A DNA stretch of 64,000 nucleotides from Bacteroides zhangwenhongii (GCF_009193325.2 NZ_CP059856.1:1860001-1924000); one strand, 5' to 3'. Shown: positions 17,574 through 27,697, numbered from the stretch's first letter. Program-made: numbers and translations. The notes: a model not told the origin generated them from the letters alone.

Positions 17574-18581
17574 TTATCTTATTCCCAAATAAGGAAGTAC
17601 TTTTTGTGGTAGCCCCCTATATATCGCACAAACTAGAAAAACGTCTAAAGAAAATAATAACAACCAATTTATAAACCAAGTCATAAACTGTATACCCATG
17701 TAATTTATTATGAAAAGAATAAGCATATGAGACAAGTATATAGGCATAGACTGAACTCCACACCATTCTATCCATTTTGTAATTTTCGTACTTTTATATT
17801 TGTCTGAAAACCGCTTTGAAAACACCAATAAAATTACCCCAAATGAGAAAAAAGACACACTAGATTTCAACCCCATCCCATTATTCGTACCATGATATGT
17901 AAACCAATAATATGTTTCGGCTACCGCCCCAATTAATCCCAAAATTGTAATTATGCATACAATCCAACAATTAGGTCTAATCTCAGTCCTCCCGAGATAA
18001 CACCCTAAAGCAAAATATCCTATATATGTAGGAAAACTACAATAAACTATTAGAGGCACATGTAAACCAGTTGTATGATTTACCATCGTCCAAACGAAAG
18101 TTATAATTATTGATATTACAGATAGCAATACTACTCCCACAAATCTTACCTTCTTGATGATAGGTAAAAAAACATAACATTCAAAAATCAAAGTAATAAA
18201 ATAAAAAATGGACAAACCTCCTGCAAAATATAAAATAGTGTTATACGCAGCTCCTACCATATTTGCTCCTTTTAGCGATAGTAGAAACCATGGAAGTCCC
18301 CACAGCAACATAGGAATATAAACGATACGTAGTCTAGATGTAAGAAACCGTTTATATTCTATTTTTGTATGGAAGCTCTTCTTCCATAAGAAATATCCAC
18401 TTGCCGCAACAAACAACGGTACACAACATCCCAAAAAATTTCGTATTACCACTATCAGTACTCCCATAACAGAGATTGGATCAAAATTAAGTTTTACAGT
18501 ATGAATTGCAATAACTCCCATAATAGCCAACCCTTTTATGAAATCAAAATATACACAGTGTTTCGTAAGCATATGTTCCAT
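17574..18581 (-). CDS. Acyltransferase-3 family membrane protein
   Basis: A 335-residue membrane protein with about ten hydrophobic helices. The start 'YFDFIKGLAIMGVIAIHTVKL' carries the conserved catalytic-histidine helix, 'FLGCCVPLFVAASGYFLWKK' is the second helix motif, and 'MPIYLSHMLILFI' marks the C-terminal helices. The family O-acetylates or otherwise acylates cell-surface sugars. Intact, unlike two other family members in this operon. Adjacent to the GT2 gene (stop and start share a base) and to the FrhB-like gene. Confidence 0.85.
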   Translation of the reverse strand: MEHMLTKHCVYFDFIKGLAIMGVIAIHTVKLNFDPISVMGVLIVVIRNFLGCCVPLFVAASGYFLWKKSFHTKIEYKRFLTSRLRIVYIPMLLWGLPWFLLSLKGANMVGAAYNTILYFAGGLSIFYFITLIFECYVFLPIIKKVRFVGVVLLSVISIIITFVWTMVNHTTGLHVPLIVYCSFPTYIGYFALGCYLGRTEIRPNCWIVCIITILGLIGAVAETYYWFTYHGTNNGMGLKSSVSFFSFGVILLVFSKRFSDKYKSTKITKWIEWCGVQSMPIYLSHMLILFIINYMGIQFMTWFINWLLLFSLDVFLVCAIYRGLPQKVLPYLGIR

Positions 18582-19645
18582 TAAGATAACTTTTTCATGT
18601 TATGCAGAATTTTACGTCTCACAAACCTACCAATAGGAATCACGATTCGCCATCCTGCACTGACAACTTTCGGATATAAACCTGCAAGAAACATTAACAA
18701 AGTAAAATGATGATGACTTAAACAATAAAAATACATCTTAGGTAAAAGAGAATCTGAGACATTGCAATATTCCAAATAAGGAGAATCTGCTATAGTTTTT
18801 AATTTACATTTTGCATCAAAAGAAAAGAACGGTTGATGCTTAGCTTCATTCTGCACAGCAGCTTTATATATAATTTGGGCATATTTATAAATATATGGAA
18901 TATATTCTGCATCGATAACTTTATTAAAAAAGCGTTCTACTGTCTTAAGAAGCAATGGTACAGCTTGTGCTTGAGTATTATGGTAGCCCTGAAACAAACT
19001 ATGAGGATTAATGTGTACATAAGAATACCACGGCTCATTTATATAATATAATTTATTAACAAAACACATATATTCAAAACCAAATATTACATCCTCATAA
19101 ATATTCAAAGACTCGTTATAACGTATATTATACTCTCTCAATATAGATAATTTACGAACAGTTGTCCCGCTACAACTGACTATATGACTGTTTATAAGAC
19201 CTTCCACATCACTAGCCCATTTTTCTATAGAATAATAACCAGTTGAAAGATAATTTGTCACACTTAGTATTTTACCTCTCGCTCCCACATCTTTATAAGA
19301 AAAAATCACAACATCTACCCCCATATCAAAATAGTCAACAGCTCGTGTCAATGTTCCAATTTCTTGTATATCATCACAATCATTAAAAAAAATATACTCT
19401 CCTATAGCAGCGTCCATTCCAACATTACGAGCTGATGAAACGCCACTATTTTCCTGATTAATTATTTTGATACAACTATACTTAGATGCGTATGCCTGGA
19501 GAATTTCGAGGCTACTATCAGTAGAACCATCATTCACAAGAATTATTTCCTTGCTGACATTCTCTGCCAAAAGATTCTCTATCGTCCGTGCTACAAACGC
19601 TTCTGCATTATAAACAGGTACTACTATACTCAATATTGGTTTCAT
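18581..19645 (-). CDS. Glycosyltransferase family 2
   Basis: A 354-residue GT-A enzyme: 'LSIVVPVYNAEAFVARTIENL', 'KEIILVNDGSTDSSLEIL', 'IINQENSGVSSARNVGMDAA' and the metal site 'FFNDCDDIQEIGTLTRA'. The C-terminal half has 'IYEDVIFGFEYMC', as in CapH/WcaA-like transferases. One base is shared with the genes on either side, so translation is coupled. Confidence 0.87.
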   Translation of the reverse strand: MKPILSIVVPVYNAEAFVARTIENLLAENVSKEIILVNDGSTDSSLEILQAYASKYSCIKIINQENSGVSSARNVGMDAAIGEYIFFNDCDDIQEIGTLTRAVDYFDMGVDVVIFSYKDVGARGKILSVTNYLSTGYYSIEKWASDVEGLINSHIVSCSGTTVRKLSILREYNIRYNESLNIYEDVIFGFEYMCFVNKLYYINEPWYSYVHINPHSLFQGYHNTQAQAVPLLLKTVERFFNKVIDAEYIPYIYKYAQIIYKAAVQNEAKHQPFFSFDAKCKLKTIADSPYLEYCNVSDSLLPKMYFYCLSHHHFTLLMFLAGLYPKVVSAGWRIVIPIGRFVRRKILHNMKKLS

Positions 19646-20571
19646 TAGTCAACAGATATCAGAGCCCAATTATCTAAAAACAAATCAGGTTTAAGTGGAC
19701 CATTCCACCATCTTGCCGGCGCACAAACAATCTTTTCATTATTTGTGCTCTTATACTGTGCCCACCAATTAAAAGTACTATTCGAGATAATAAAATGCTT
19801 GCAGTTCGACATCAATTCTAATGCTTCCCACGATGGATCGTTACCACTCTCGTAATGAGTCTCCACACCAAAGTCTAGGTTCTGTTTCACCCACTCAATA
19901 TCATTTGAAAAAATGAACAACACAGGGTTCTCCACATGGGCTTTCATATATTCCCATGCGCGCTCATAATATTTGGGGGTGCAGACCGCATGCATACTCG
20001 AAAACTTCGTATCATATACGAAATCGCCTCTGCGTACACTTAACAGCACAGAATTTGTGTTACGCATACGTTCCAACATGAGCTGGTTCTTTTCTGAAAT
20101 CCCCCTAAGCGGCTTGATTTCTTCTAGTATCTCGTTCTTGATGTCTGCAAAATATTTTTCACTTTCAAAACAACCTGAAACAATAACATCTCCCTCTACT
20201 TTATCTCTAAACTTATGATAGCCTACATCCAAATATTTCAGATTAAACACATCCATCAACCTTACCCATCTTTTTTGAAAGATATTGCGTTCATATTCAT
20301 TATCCCTATGAGGAAAGAATCGCCAATAAATTCTTAATAATATTTTCTGTATCAAAGACAACTTCGGATTTGTTCCACTTTCCTCCACATCCTTCACCTT
20401 AAAGAACTTAAGAGCGTTGACAAAATCATCTTCAGAGGAACCTGCTTGGTACACCTCATCAAAATGATAACATACCTTCTGTTCTGGATTATGCTTCTGA
20501 AGGTGCCTTATATAAGCGTATTGAAACAACTGATTGCCCAATCTACCTCCTCGTATATATACGTGTATCAT
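19645..20571 (-). CDS. Glycosyltransferase family 11 (alpha-1,2-fucosyltransferase-like)
   Basis: A 308-residue GT11 protein. The hallmark N-terminal motif 'GGRLGNQLFQYAYIRHL' is present, followed by the GDP-fucose-binding 'LLSVRRGDFVYD' (H/S-V-R-R-G-D), then 'FIFSNDIEWVKQNL' and 'ELMSNCKHFIISNSTFNWWA' (the family's third motif). The family adds alpha-1,2-linked fucose to galactose or fucose residues. It overlaps the GT32 start by 4 bases. Together with the GT10 enzyme it suggests a multiply fucosylated capsule. Confidence 0.88.
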   Translation of the reverse strand: MIHVYIRGGRLGNQLFQYAYIRHLQKHNPEQKVCYHFDEVYQAGSSEDDFVNALKFFKVKDVEESGTNPKLSLIQKILLRIYWRFFPHRDNEYERNIFQKRWVRLMDVFNLKYLDVGYHKFRDKVEGDVIVSGCFESEKYFADIKNEILEEIKPLRGISEKNQLMLERMRNTNSVLLSVRRGDFVYDTKFSSMHAVCTPKYYERAWEYMKAHVENPVLFIFSNDIEWVKQNLDFGVETHYESGNDPSWEALELMSNCKHFIISNSTFNWWAQYKSTNNEKIVCAPARWWNGPLKPDLFLDNWALISVD

Positions 20572-21320
20572 CGTTTTATTAGTGTTAGAATTTTGCTCAG
20601 CACTGCCTTTACAGCAATCATTGCCTTATACCATACAGAGCGTTCTTGCAGGATACGGTCTTTTGTTTTCTTGTCTAACCATGATGCATCGAAATAATGG
20701 ATCGCATAGGTGTTATTGGTGAAATTTTCGTTATGATAGAAATCTAGTGGACAAAAATAGGTCTTCGGATAGATATGCACCTGGCACTCGTCTGCAGTAC
20801 CTGTAAACAACTTAAGGTCTTGCTCTTTATCATTGCACAACAAACCTTGCTCCTTGCATATTTCCGTCATCATCCGCACATTAGCCACATTACCACTGAC
20901 GATCTCTTGTGAGAAGTGCTTATCCTTGTAATGCACTAAAAATTTTTCAATTAACGGATGGTGAGCGGGCATAGCTATTACAGCAGAAGTCAGTTCTTCA
21001 TTATTTTCATAACCCATAAAGGCATCATACCGTTGACAGAGAGGTTCCAAACTCTTTTTTAATTTCACATCAGTATCAAAGTACAATCCACCATACTCAT
21101 ACAATGCATACAAACGCACATAGTCTGACACAAAAGCATATTTCTTTGCGTCATATGCCTCCGATGTCCAGGATATACTACAGATATCAAACGAATCTTC
21201 ATCCCATCTCTTCCACTCCCAGTCTGGCATCAGCGCTTTCCACGAATCCATATAGCTCTGTAAGTTCATGGGTATAGGGTTGCAACCGAACCAACAATAA
21301 TGTATTATCTTGGGTATCAT
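20568..21320 (-). CDS. Glycosyltransferase family 32 (DXD sugar transferase)
   Basis: A protein of about 250 residues with the GT32 core: 'MIPKIIHYCWFGCNPIP', 'SWKALMPDWEWKRWDEDSFD', 'AFVSDYVRLYALYEYGGLYF' and the DTD metal site. The start ATG at 21320 overlaps the acyltransferase stop in an ATGA arrangement; the same frame extends to 21362 but without family-like sequence. A paralogue is at 8711-9481. Confidence 0.86.
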   Translation of the reverse strand: MIPKIIHYCWFGCNPIPMNLQSYMDSWKALMPDWEWKRWDEDSFDICSISWTSEAYDAKKYAFVSDYVRLYALYEYGGLYFDTDVKLKKSLEPLCQRYDAFMGYENNEELTSAVIAMPAHHPLIEKFLVHYKDKHFSQEIVSGNVANVRMMTEICKEQGLLCNDKEQDLKLFTGTADECQVHIYPKTYFCPLDFYHNENFTNNTYAIHYFDASWLDKKTKDRILQERSVWYKAMIAVKAVLSKILTLIKR

Positions 21321-22405
21321 GATACCTTGTTGACAATGTGTTTTGAAAGCGCGTTCCAACATATAATTCTCACTTTATCTAATAGCACAGAAGCTATAAA
21401 CACTGCAATTATAAATAAAATTGTATACGAGAGAAACACAATTATGTTTGAATTATTATACCATTGAGAAATAAACATTTTATAGTAGTGAAACAACTGA
21501 GATTGACAGTGAAAAAGGTATACGGCAAATGCTGATACAGCAATAGTATTGATGAATCGACTGCGTATTTTTATCTTGGAGAAGAACAGCACCAAATATA
21601 ACGATGCAATGACCACCAATGGACTACAATAATAAAAAGCAGCCTGTGCCCAATCCTTGTTACCCACCTTCAACATTACTACAGCGAAACCAGTAGTCAT
21701 AAGTGTACAGAATAGATATATAAGCAAGTCATGATACTTATTGAAATGGGCAATCCTTGGTCGGTATATCTTAACATAACGAGCCAACAAATACAAACCT
21801 ATAAATGATATGGTTGAATACCCCTTTGCTATATGATCGACTCCTTCAAACAACCATCCATAAGCAGTTTGGAATATAAAGAAGTTAATGAGCAATGTCT
21901 TAAACTGTTCTCTAGCAACATGTTCTACAAAAGCATTTAGCATTGGCGAAAGGATAAATAGGAGAAGATATGACTTTACAAACCAATAATCCCAAAAATC
22001 AACAAGTAGGATATTGAAAAGCAAGGCACTGACTGGTAAATCACTTAAACGAGCAGAATATTGTATCCCGCTGGTTATCACAATTTTATATATACTAAAT
22101 CCTACTATTGTAAAGAAAAAAACTTGGAATAACAATTTCAACAGACTATTTTTTTTTGCTTTAATACCATACCACCCAGACAGCAGTACAAACAGGTTGA
22201 CACAAACTATCACAATGCTTTCTGTGAAGAGTTCTACTATAACTGATAGCGGAGCTTCTACAATTTTCATCTTTGCTGGCGCACCGAATGAGGCACCACA
22301 TGCGTGAACAACCAGCACAAAAATCATCGCTACTATGCGTAACAATTCCATATTGGAATCTCTTGCAAGCGACCGTGACGTGGTGGAGGTGTGGGGGGAA
22401 ATCAT
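21317..22405 (-). CDS. Acyltransferase-3 family membrane protein
   Basis: A 362-residue membrane protein. 'SNMELLRIVAMIFVLVVHAC' carries the R-x10-H motif of the family, 'IVIVCVNLFVLLSGWYGIKAK' the second helix, and 'TIAVSAFAVYLFHCQSQLF' the C-terminal helices. About ten transmembrane segments. A capsule O-acyltransferase by family and context. It overlaps the upstream GT2 gene by 4 bases. Its 'NLFVLLSGW' segment resembles the remnant at 13607-14183. Confidence 0.84.
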   Translation of the reverse strand: MISPHTSTTSRSLARDSNMELLRIVAMIFVLVVHACGASFGAPAKMKIVEAPLSVIVELFTESIVIVCVNLFVLLSGWYGIKAKKNSLLKLLFQVFFFTIVGFSIYKIVITSGIQYSARLSDLPVSALLFNILLVDFWDYWFVKSYLLLFILSPMLNAFVEHVAREQFKTLLINFFIFQTAYGWLFEGVDHIAKGYSTISFIGLYLLARYVKIYRPRIAHFNKYHDLLIYLFCTLMTTGFAVVMLKVGNKDWAQAAFYYCSPLVVIASLYLVLFFSKIKIRSRFINTIAVSAFAVYLFHCQSQLFHYYKMFISQWYNNSNIIVFLSYTILFIIAVFIASVLLDKVRIICWNALSKHIVNKVS

Positions 22406-23358
22406 TTTTGTAATATCTTGTCTAACACTTTATCCATACAGGGACAGAAAATCAGCATCACAGCTATTGTCTTGACATTTCCGAGAAGATAACGGTTATG
22501 ATATATCTCAGAGAGATGTTCATTTAAGAATCGACGAATAGATACATACTGCGCCTTATAACTATTTCTCAATTCAGCATTGCCCATCAACAACAACTTT
22601 ATAGTTGTCTCAACTGCATTCTTTAGCGCTAATTGCGAATACTGAGGAATCTGTTCTTTTATCAGTTCATACACATTCAATGTATTCTCAAACTCTTCAA
22701 ATGCTCTTGCCGACAACTTTGTATTTGACAATGAACCTTCATGTTTCTCATAGATATACAATGGAGCATCCACATATGCCATCTGACTGTCTCGCAGGAA
22801 CATCTGACATTTGATAAAGTAATCCTCGCTGAGAGTAGCTTTAGGAAAGTGTATTCCTGTAAAAACAGTCTTTGGATAAAGCCCCCCCCATAAAGCCCAA
22901 AACTCATAGTTGAAAAAACGGGTCATCAACTCATCATCTTTTAATATCTTTATTTGAGGATCGTCAATCATCCTAACTTTATCCCCATACTTTATACATT
23001 GCGTTCCGCACCCAGCGATCGTAGTTCCATACTTCTGCAAAGCCTCATACATTGCACTTACATAGTTTTGCTCAACATAATCATCGCTATCCACAAAAGT
23101 CACATACTCACTTGTAGACATATCCAAGCCTATCTTCCTAGCCGACGAAGCACCACTATTAGAAATATGATAGACCTTTATATTATGATATTTAGCAGCA
23201 TAAGTATCACAGAGGCTACCACTATTGTCAGAGCTTCCATCATCCACCAATATAATTTCCAAATTAGAATATGTTTGGTTACATACAGTATCCAAACAAC
23301 GGTGAAGATACTTTTCTGCGTTATAAACTGGTATAATACAAGATATTTTAGGAAACAT
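22402..23358 (-). CDS. Glycosyltransferase family 2
   Basis: A 318-residue GT-A enzyme: 'ISCIIPVYNAEKYLHRCLDTV', 'LEIILVDDGSSDNSGSLCD', 'ISNSGASSARKIGLDM' and the 'FVDSDDYVEQNYVSAM' metal site. The second half carries the 'SEDYFIKCQMFL' motif of bacterial surface-polysaccharide transferases. First sugar-transfer gene after the dehydratase, 11 bases downstream of it. Confidence 0.88.
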   Translation of the reverse strand: MFPKISCIIPVYNAEKYLHRCLDTVCNQTYSNLEIILVDDGSSDNSGSLCDTYAAKYHNIKVYHISNSGASSARKIGLDMSTSEYVTFVDSDDYVEQNYVSAMYEALQKYGTTIAGCGTQCIKYGDKVRMIDDPQIKILKDDELMTRFFNYEFWALWGGLYPKTVFTGIHFPKATLSEDYFIKCQMFLRDSQMAYVDAPLYIYEKHEGSLSNTKLSARAFEEFENTLNVYELIKEQIPQYSQLALKNAVETTIKLLLMGNAELRNSYKAQYVSIRRFLNEHLSEIYHNRYLLGNVKTIAVMLIFCPCMDKVLDKILQK

Positions 23359-23369
23359 AGTAGCTATAT

Positions 23370-25292
23370 CTAATTATCCAATTCTTCAAACCTCGAATTC
23401 TTCGACTTAAACTCCAGTACTATCTGCTTCATCAATTTTACCGTCTCCCAAATTTGTACAGAACGGGATAATCTCTCGAATTTATCGTACGTTTCCACAA
23501 TATCCCCATATTCATACCGACGTACTTTTGCTATCTTTATCTTCTTATGATGAGTAGGAATCGTATTTTCTTCATCACTCAATACCTCTTCATACAGTTT
23601 TTCACCCGGTCGTAATCCTGTAAATTGTATTTCAATATCTTCATTCGGCTTATATCCCGCCAATTCAATCATACGAACAGCCAAATCTACTATTTTCACA
23701 GGTTTTCCCATTTCGAAAACAAAAATCTCATAGCCTTCCCCCATAGTGGCAGCCTCCATTACCAAACGACACGCCTCCGGAATAGTCATGAAATATCGTA
23801 TGATATCGGGATGAGTCACCGTAACGGGACCGCCATTTTCAATTTGCTCTTTAAAACGGGGAATAACTGAACCATTACTACCTAATACATTTCCAAAGCG
23901 GGTAGTTATAAATTTAGTACATCCTTTTACCTTGCCTTCTTTAATGGCATAGCTCAAGCTCTGTACATAGATTTCTGCCAAACGTTTGGAGCAACCCATC
24001 ACATTAGTAGGATTTACAGCTTTATCAGTGGAAACCATGATCATCTTTTCAGCTCCATATTTCACTGCCATATCCGCAACCTGACGGGTACCGGTCACAT
24101 TGACCAATACAGCTTCACATGGATTTTCCTCCATCAACGGGACGTGTTTATAAGCAGCTGCATGAAAAATAATTTGAGGATGATAGGTATCAAACACCAT
24201 GCGTAAACGCTCTATAACACGCACATCACCTATCACAGGAACAAAATCAAGATGTGGAAATCGGCGTTCACATTCCAAACGAATATTGTGTAATGGCGTT
24301 TCTGCCGAATCAAACATAATCAGTTTACGGATTCCAAGATGTGCCAATTGACGACAAAGTTCACTACCAATACTACCGGCTGCTCCCGTAACCATTACTA
24401 CTTTGTCGCTAAATTCATTGGCAACTTCACTCATATTGATATTAATTTCCGGACGTCCTAACAAATCTTCAATCTTTACAGGGCGCACCCATTGATGAAA
24501 GTTACCGTTTTCATCCGCTTCGCTGATAGAAGGAGCTATCAAAGTCTTGATATGATTATCCTTGCAATATTGAAGCAAACGAGTTTCCTCTAAACGGGTA
24601 GACTCATTATGAGCAAATAAAATACCTTGAATACGGCGTTTACGAATAAGCTGCTGGAAATCTTGTTCATTGGTGAAATAATAAATAGGGAATCCCGCCA
24701 AACGACGATGCTTGTAAATAGTTCCATAACAATAGAATCCGATAACCTTATAATGAGAACTATGTAGTAAACGGGTCTTCAGTGCTACACTTTTATCGTC
24801 TGTACCATAAATGAGAATACGCATATTCTCCTTATTCATCAATTCAATCAACGTCTCGTAGACTATCACCATCAACATACGGAAAGTAGACAAAGCGATT
24901 AAAGTCAACATTCCATCAAATAAGACAAACATCAATCTCTGATTGGCAGACAATCCGAACGGTTCAATCCATAAGAAAATGGCAATCGCTATACATACCG
25001 ATTTGAATGATGAGCAACAGATCAACGGCCATAAGCAACGCAACTGAGAATAACGAATGGTATTACGATAAGTATGGAAAAGATAGGAAGCTATCGTAGT
25101 CGCAATAGCGGCTAAAATTCCAACCCGAATCATAGCCCCACTATCTAAAGACACCTCAGCGTTATAATGTATCCACCAATAAGTAAAGCAAGTGGACAAT
25201 ACTGAAATAAACAAATCAATTCCCCATATTATCCAGTAACTAAAGTAAGTTCTACTTATATACTGGATAAAAGCATTCAATTTTTCTTTCAT
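23370..25292 (-). CDS. CapD/WbpM/FlaA1-like membrane UDP-sugar 4,6-dehydratase
   Basis: A 640-residue protein with four or five N-terminal membrane helices (about residues 15-135), a CoA-binding-like Rossmann segment (about 155-270), and a C-terminal extended-SDR domain. The NAD loop 'MVTGAAGSIGSELCRQL' starts near residue 303. The active-site region reads 'MVSTDKAVNPTNVMGCSKRL', with Met in place of the usual catalytic Tyr, as in FlaA1/WbpM-type dehydratases. The family converts UDP-GlcNAc to the 4-keto-6-deoxy sugar, which the DegT aminotransferase (1-416) could then aminate. It stands between the Wzc and first GT2 genes. Confidence 0.9.
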   Translation of the reverse strand: MKEKLNAFIQYISRTYFSYWIIWGIDLFISVLSTCFTYWWIHYNAEVSLDSGAMIRVGILAAIATTIASYLFHTYRNTIRYSQLRCLWPLICCSSFKSVCIAIAIFLWIEPFGLSANQRLMFVLFDGMLTLIALSTFRMLMVIVYETLIELMNKENMRILIYGTDDKSVALKTRLLHSSHYKVIGFYCYGTIYKHRRLAGFPIYYFTNEQDFQQLIRKRRIQGILFAHNESTRLEETRLLQYCKDNHIKTLIAPSISEADENGNFHQWVRPVKIEDLLGRPEININMSEVANEFSDKVVMVTGAAGSIGSELCRQLAHLGIRKLIMFDSAETPLHNIRLECERRFPHLDFVPVIGDVRVIERLRMVFDTYHPQIIFHAAAYKHVPLMEENPCEAVLVNVTGTRQVADMAVKYGAEKMIMVSTDKAVNPTNVMGCSKRLAEIYVQSLSYAIKEGKVKGCTKFITTRFGNVLGSNGSVIPRFKEQIENGGPVTVTHPDIIRYFMTIPEACRLVMEAATMGEGYEIFVFEMGKPVKIVDLAVRMIELAGYKPNEDIEIQFTGLRPGEKLYEEVLSDEENTIPTHHKKIKIAKVRRYEYGDIVETYDKFERLSRSVQIWETVKLMKQIVLEFKSKNSRFEELDN

Positions 25293-25315
25293 CCCCCAAT
25301 AATAAAAAGTTCCCC

Positions 25316-27697
25316 TTATTTCTTATTTTTTTTATTCGTCTCCGAGTAGTAGCCATCCCCATAGCCATATCCGTAACCGTAGCTATAACCATAGCCATAA
25401 CCATACTTTTTCTTTTCAATATGGCTGTCGTTTAATACAATACACAGATGTTTGAACTTACCTTCCTGATGCAAACGTTCCAACTCCGGAAGATAACGAC
25501 GATCGAGTTTTCCATCACGGACCACATATAAAGTCAATTCAGCTACACGGTTTACAATCGTAGCGTCCGCTACCACCTGTGCAGGGACATTATCCAAAAT
25601 CACATAATCGTATTTTTTCTTCAACTCATCTACCAATTTCTCCAAACGATCGCTCATCAAAAGTTCGGAAGGATTAGGAGGTACAGGGCCAACCAACAAC
25701 ATATCTACAGCAGGATGAATCAGCCCCTTATCCAGTATATTATCTATATCATCATGCAAGCCGGAAAGGTAAGTACTCAACCCTTCCTTATGTTTGACAC
25801 CCACTAATTTACCTTGAGTCCGTTTGCGCAAATCAGTATCTACCAATACTACTTTCTTTCCGGCTATAGCCAATGCCACTGCCAAGTTACGAGACACAAA
25901 AGACTTTCCTTCACCGGGCATGGTAGACGTAAACATAATGACACGGGCATCCTTTGCTACAAAATTGATGTTTGAACGCAATAAACGAAAGGCTTCAGAG
26001 ATAAGATCATTCTTATGTTCATCTACTACTATAGAATTATCCGCCACTTCTTCCTTACGGGAAGGAATCTCACCCAACACCGGAATGGTGGTATAATCTT
26101 CTATGTCCTTACGTCCCCGAACGGAAGTATTCCATAGCATCAACAACACTTGTATCCCCAAAGGAATAGCTAATCCCACTGCTAAAGCAGCCAGCAAAAA
26201 AGTTGTAGAATGAGGGGCAATAGGCGCATTAGAACCAAATGGAGACTCCACAACACGAATATTAGCCTCCGTTACAGCTAACTGAAGCGCATTTTCTTCA
26301 CGCTTATTCAACAGAAAAGTATACAATGCCTCTTTAATGGATTGCTGGCGGATAATACTCAACGCCATCTTTTCCTGCTTGGGCACCGCTTGAATCTCAG
26401 TATTAATCTGATGTTCCACAGCCCGTGTCCTATCCAATCGTAGACGAAGATTTTTGATATAATTATCCATTGAACCGGAAATTACGGTACGCATCTCCGC
26501 CAAATTCTTATCAGCCGTCTGGACTACCGGATTTTTTTCTCCGGATTCAGCCAACAGATGGTTACGCTGAAGCATAAGTTCATTGTAAGCGGTAATCTGG
26601 TTTTGCACACTTGCATCCCCTACTCCGGAAACATTAGGAATCAGTTGATTGTTGCGGGTTACATCCATCAAATAACTCTTAATGGATTGTGCAATAGACA
26701 ATTCTGTTTCCATCTGCAAGGTTTCACCTTTCACACGACTGCTTTCAGCCAGATATTGAGAGCCGTTGCCTTCTGTACCTATAATACGATTGCGCTGTTT
26801 AAAGTCTGTCAATTCTTCTTCTACATCTCCCAGTTCCTTGCCGATCACCGCAATGCGTTCGTCTATGAATTTAGCCGTATTTACAGCTATACGATTTTTA
26901 TCTTCAATAATCGTTTCGTTATACACATTTATCAAAGCACTCAATATCGCATCGGCACGTGAAACATTATTGCCAACACAGGTGATTTGTACCATCGTAG
27001 TACCTTTACCTGCCAAAGAAGTAGAAATACCTCCTTTATAAATAGCCGTAGCCGCTTCCGGACTCATACGTTTTACTAAGACAGGCTTACCTATGTATGT
27101 AGAGAGGTTCTCTGGTTTCAGATTGACAATCATTCGTCCCGCTTCTGTCTGTAACGTGTCTCCATAGGCATGATTACCATTTATTGAGAGCTTCTTTCCT
27201 CCTACGACAAGATTGGAAATCGTGTAGTTTTTTACATCCAGCGGAGTGACATTCATTGAAACAAAAGAGTGATAAGGATCAAAAAAAGTCACTTCAACCG
27301 GAGATTCTGCAAACAAGGAAGTATTACGAAAAAAGCCGTCTTCCTCATACGACACATCCAAATGCAGGCGATTGACTACCTCACGTACCAATTGATGTGA
27401 GCGAAGGATATACATTTCATTTTCAACCCCGCTTCCTGTTACTCCTCCCTGAAGTTCCAGCATGGCGGATATATCCGAATTAGCTGTTTTTCCACCGGTC
27501 TTCACTAACATGACGGCCTGACGCTGATAAACAGGGACCAGTGTACGGGTATATAAGTAAGCAGCACTCACACAGACAATTACAGAAATGGCAAACCAAT
27601 ACCAATTGGCTATGATCAATTCTACAACATCCCGTAAAGTAATATTAAAACCACTCTCTCCAGCCGTTTTCTCCTTGTTTTCTTGAGTATATTCCAT
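25316..27697 (-). CDS. Wzc-like polysaccharide co-polymerase / tyrosine autokinase
   Basis: A 793-residue inner-membrane protein. An N-terminal Wzz domain has its first transmembrane helix near residues 33-52 and a second near 500-520, with a long helical periplasmic domain between. The cytoplasmic BY-kinase domain follows: Walker A 'STMPGEGKSFVSRNLAVAL', Walker A' 'VVLVDTDLRKR' and Walker B 'YVILDNVPAQVV'. The C-terminal tail is almost pure Tyr-Gly repeats, the expected autophosphorylation cluster, and is coded by near-repeated six-base units (about 25355-25410). Wzc proteins control chain length and export with Wza. It starts 2 bases after the Wza-like gene. Confidence 0.92.
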   Translation of the reverse strand: MEYTQENKEKTAGESGFNITLRDVVELIIANWYWFAISVIVCVSAAYLYTRTLVPVYQRQAVMLVKTGGKTANSDISAMLELQGGVTGSGVENEMYILRSHQLVREVVNRLHLDVSYEEDGFFRNTSLFAESPVEVTFFDPYHSFVSMNVTPLDVKNYTISNLVVGGKKLSINGNHAYGDTLQTEAGRMIVNLKPENLSTYIGKPVLVKRMSPEAATAIYKGGISTSLAGKGTTMVQITCVGNNVSRADAILSALINVYNETIIEDKNRIAVNTAKFIDERIAVIGKELGDVEEELTDFKQRNRIIGTEGNGSQYLAESSRVKGETLQMETELSIAQSIKSYLMDVTRNNQLIPNVSGVGDASVQNQITAYNELMLQRNHLLAESGEKNPVVQTADKNLAEMRTVISGSMDNYIKNLRLRLDRTRAVEHQINTEIQAVPKQEKMALSIIRQQSIKEALYTFLLNKREENALQLAVTEANIRVVESPFGSNAPIAPHSTTFLLAALAVGLAIPLGIQVLLMLWNTSVRGRKDIEDYTTIPVLGEIPSRKEEVADNSIVVDEHKNDLISEAFRLLRSNINFVAKDARVIMFTSTMPGEGKSFVSRNLAVALAIAGKKVVLVDTDLRKRTQGKLVGVKHKEGLSTYLSGLHDDIDNILDKGLIHPAVDMLLVGPVPPNPSELLMSDRLEKLVDELKKKYDYVILDNVPAQVVADATIVNRVAELTLYVVRDGKLDRRYLPELERLHQEGKFKHLCIVLNDSHIEKKKYGYGYGYSYGYGYGYGDGYYSETNKKNKK

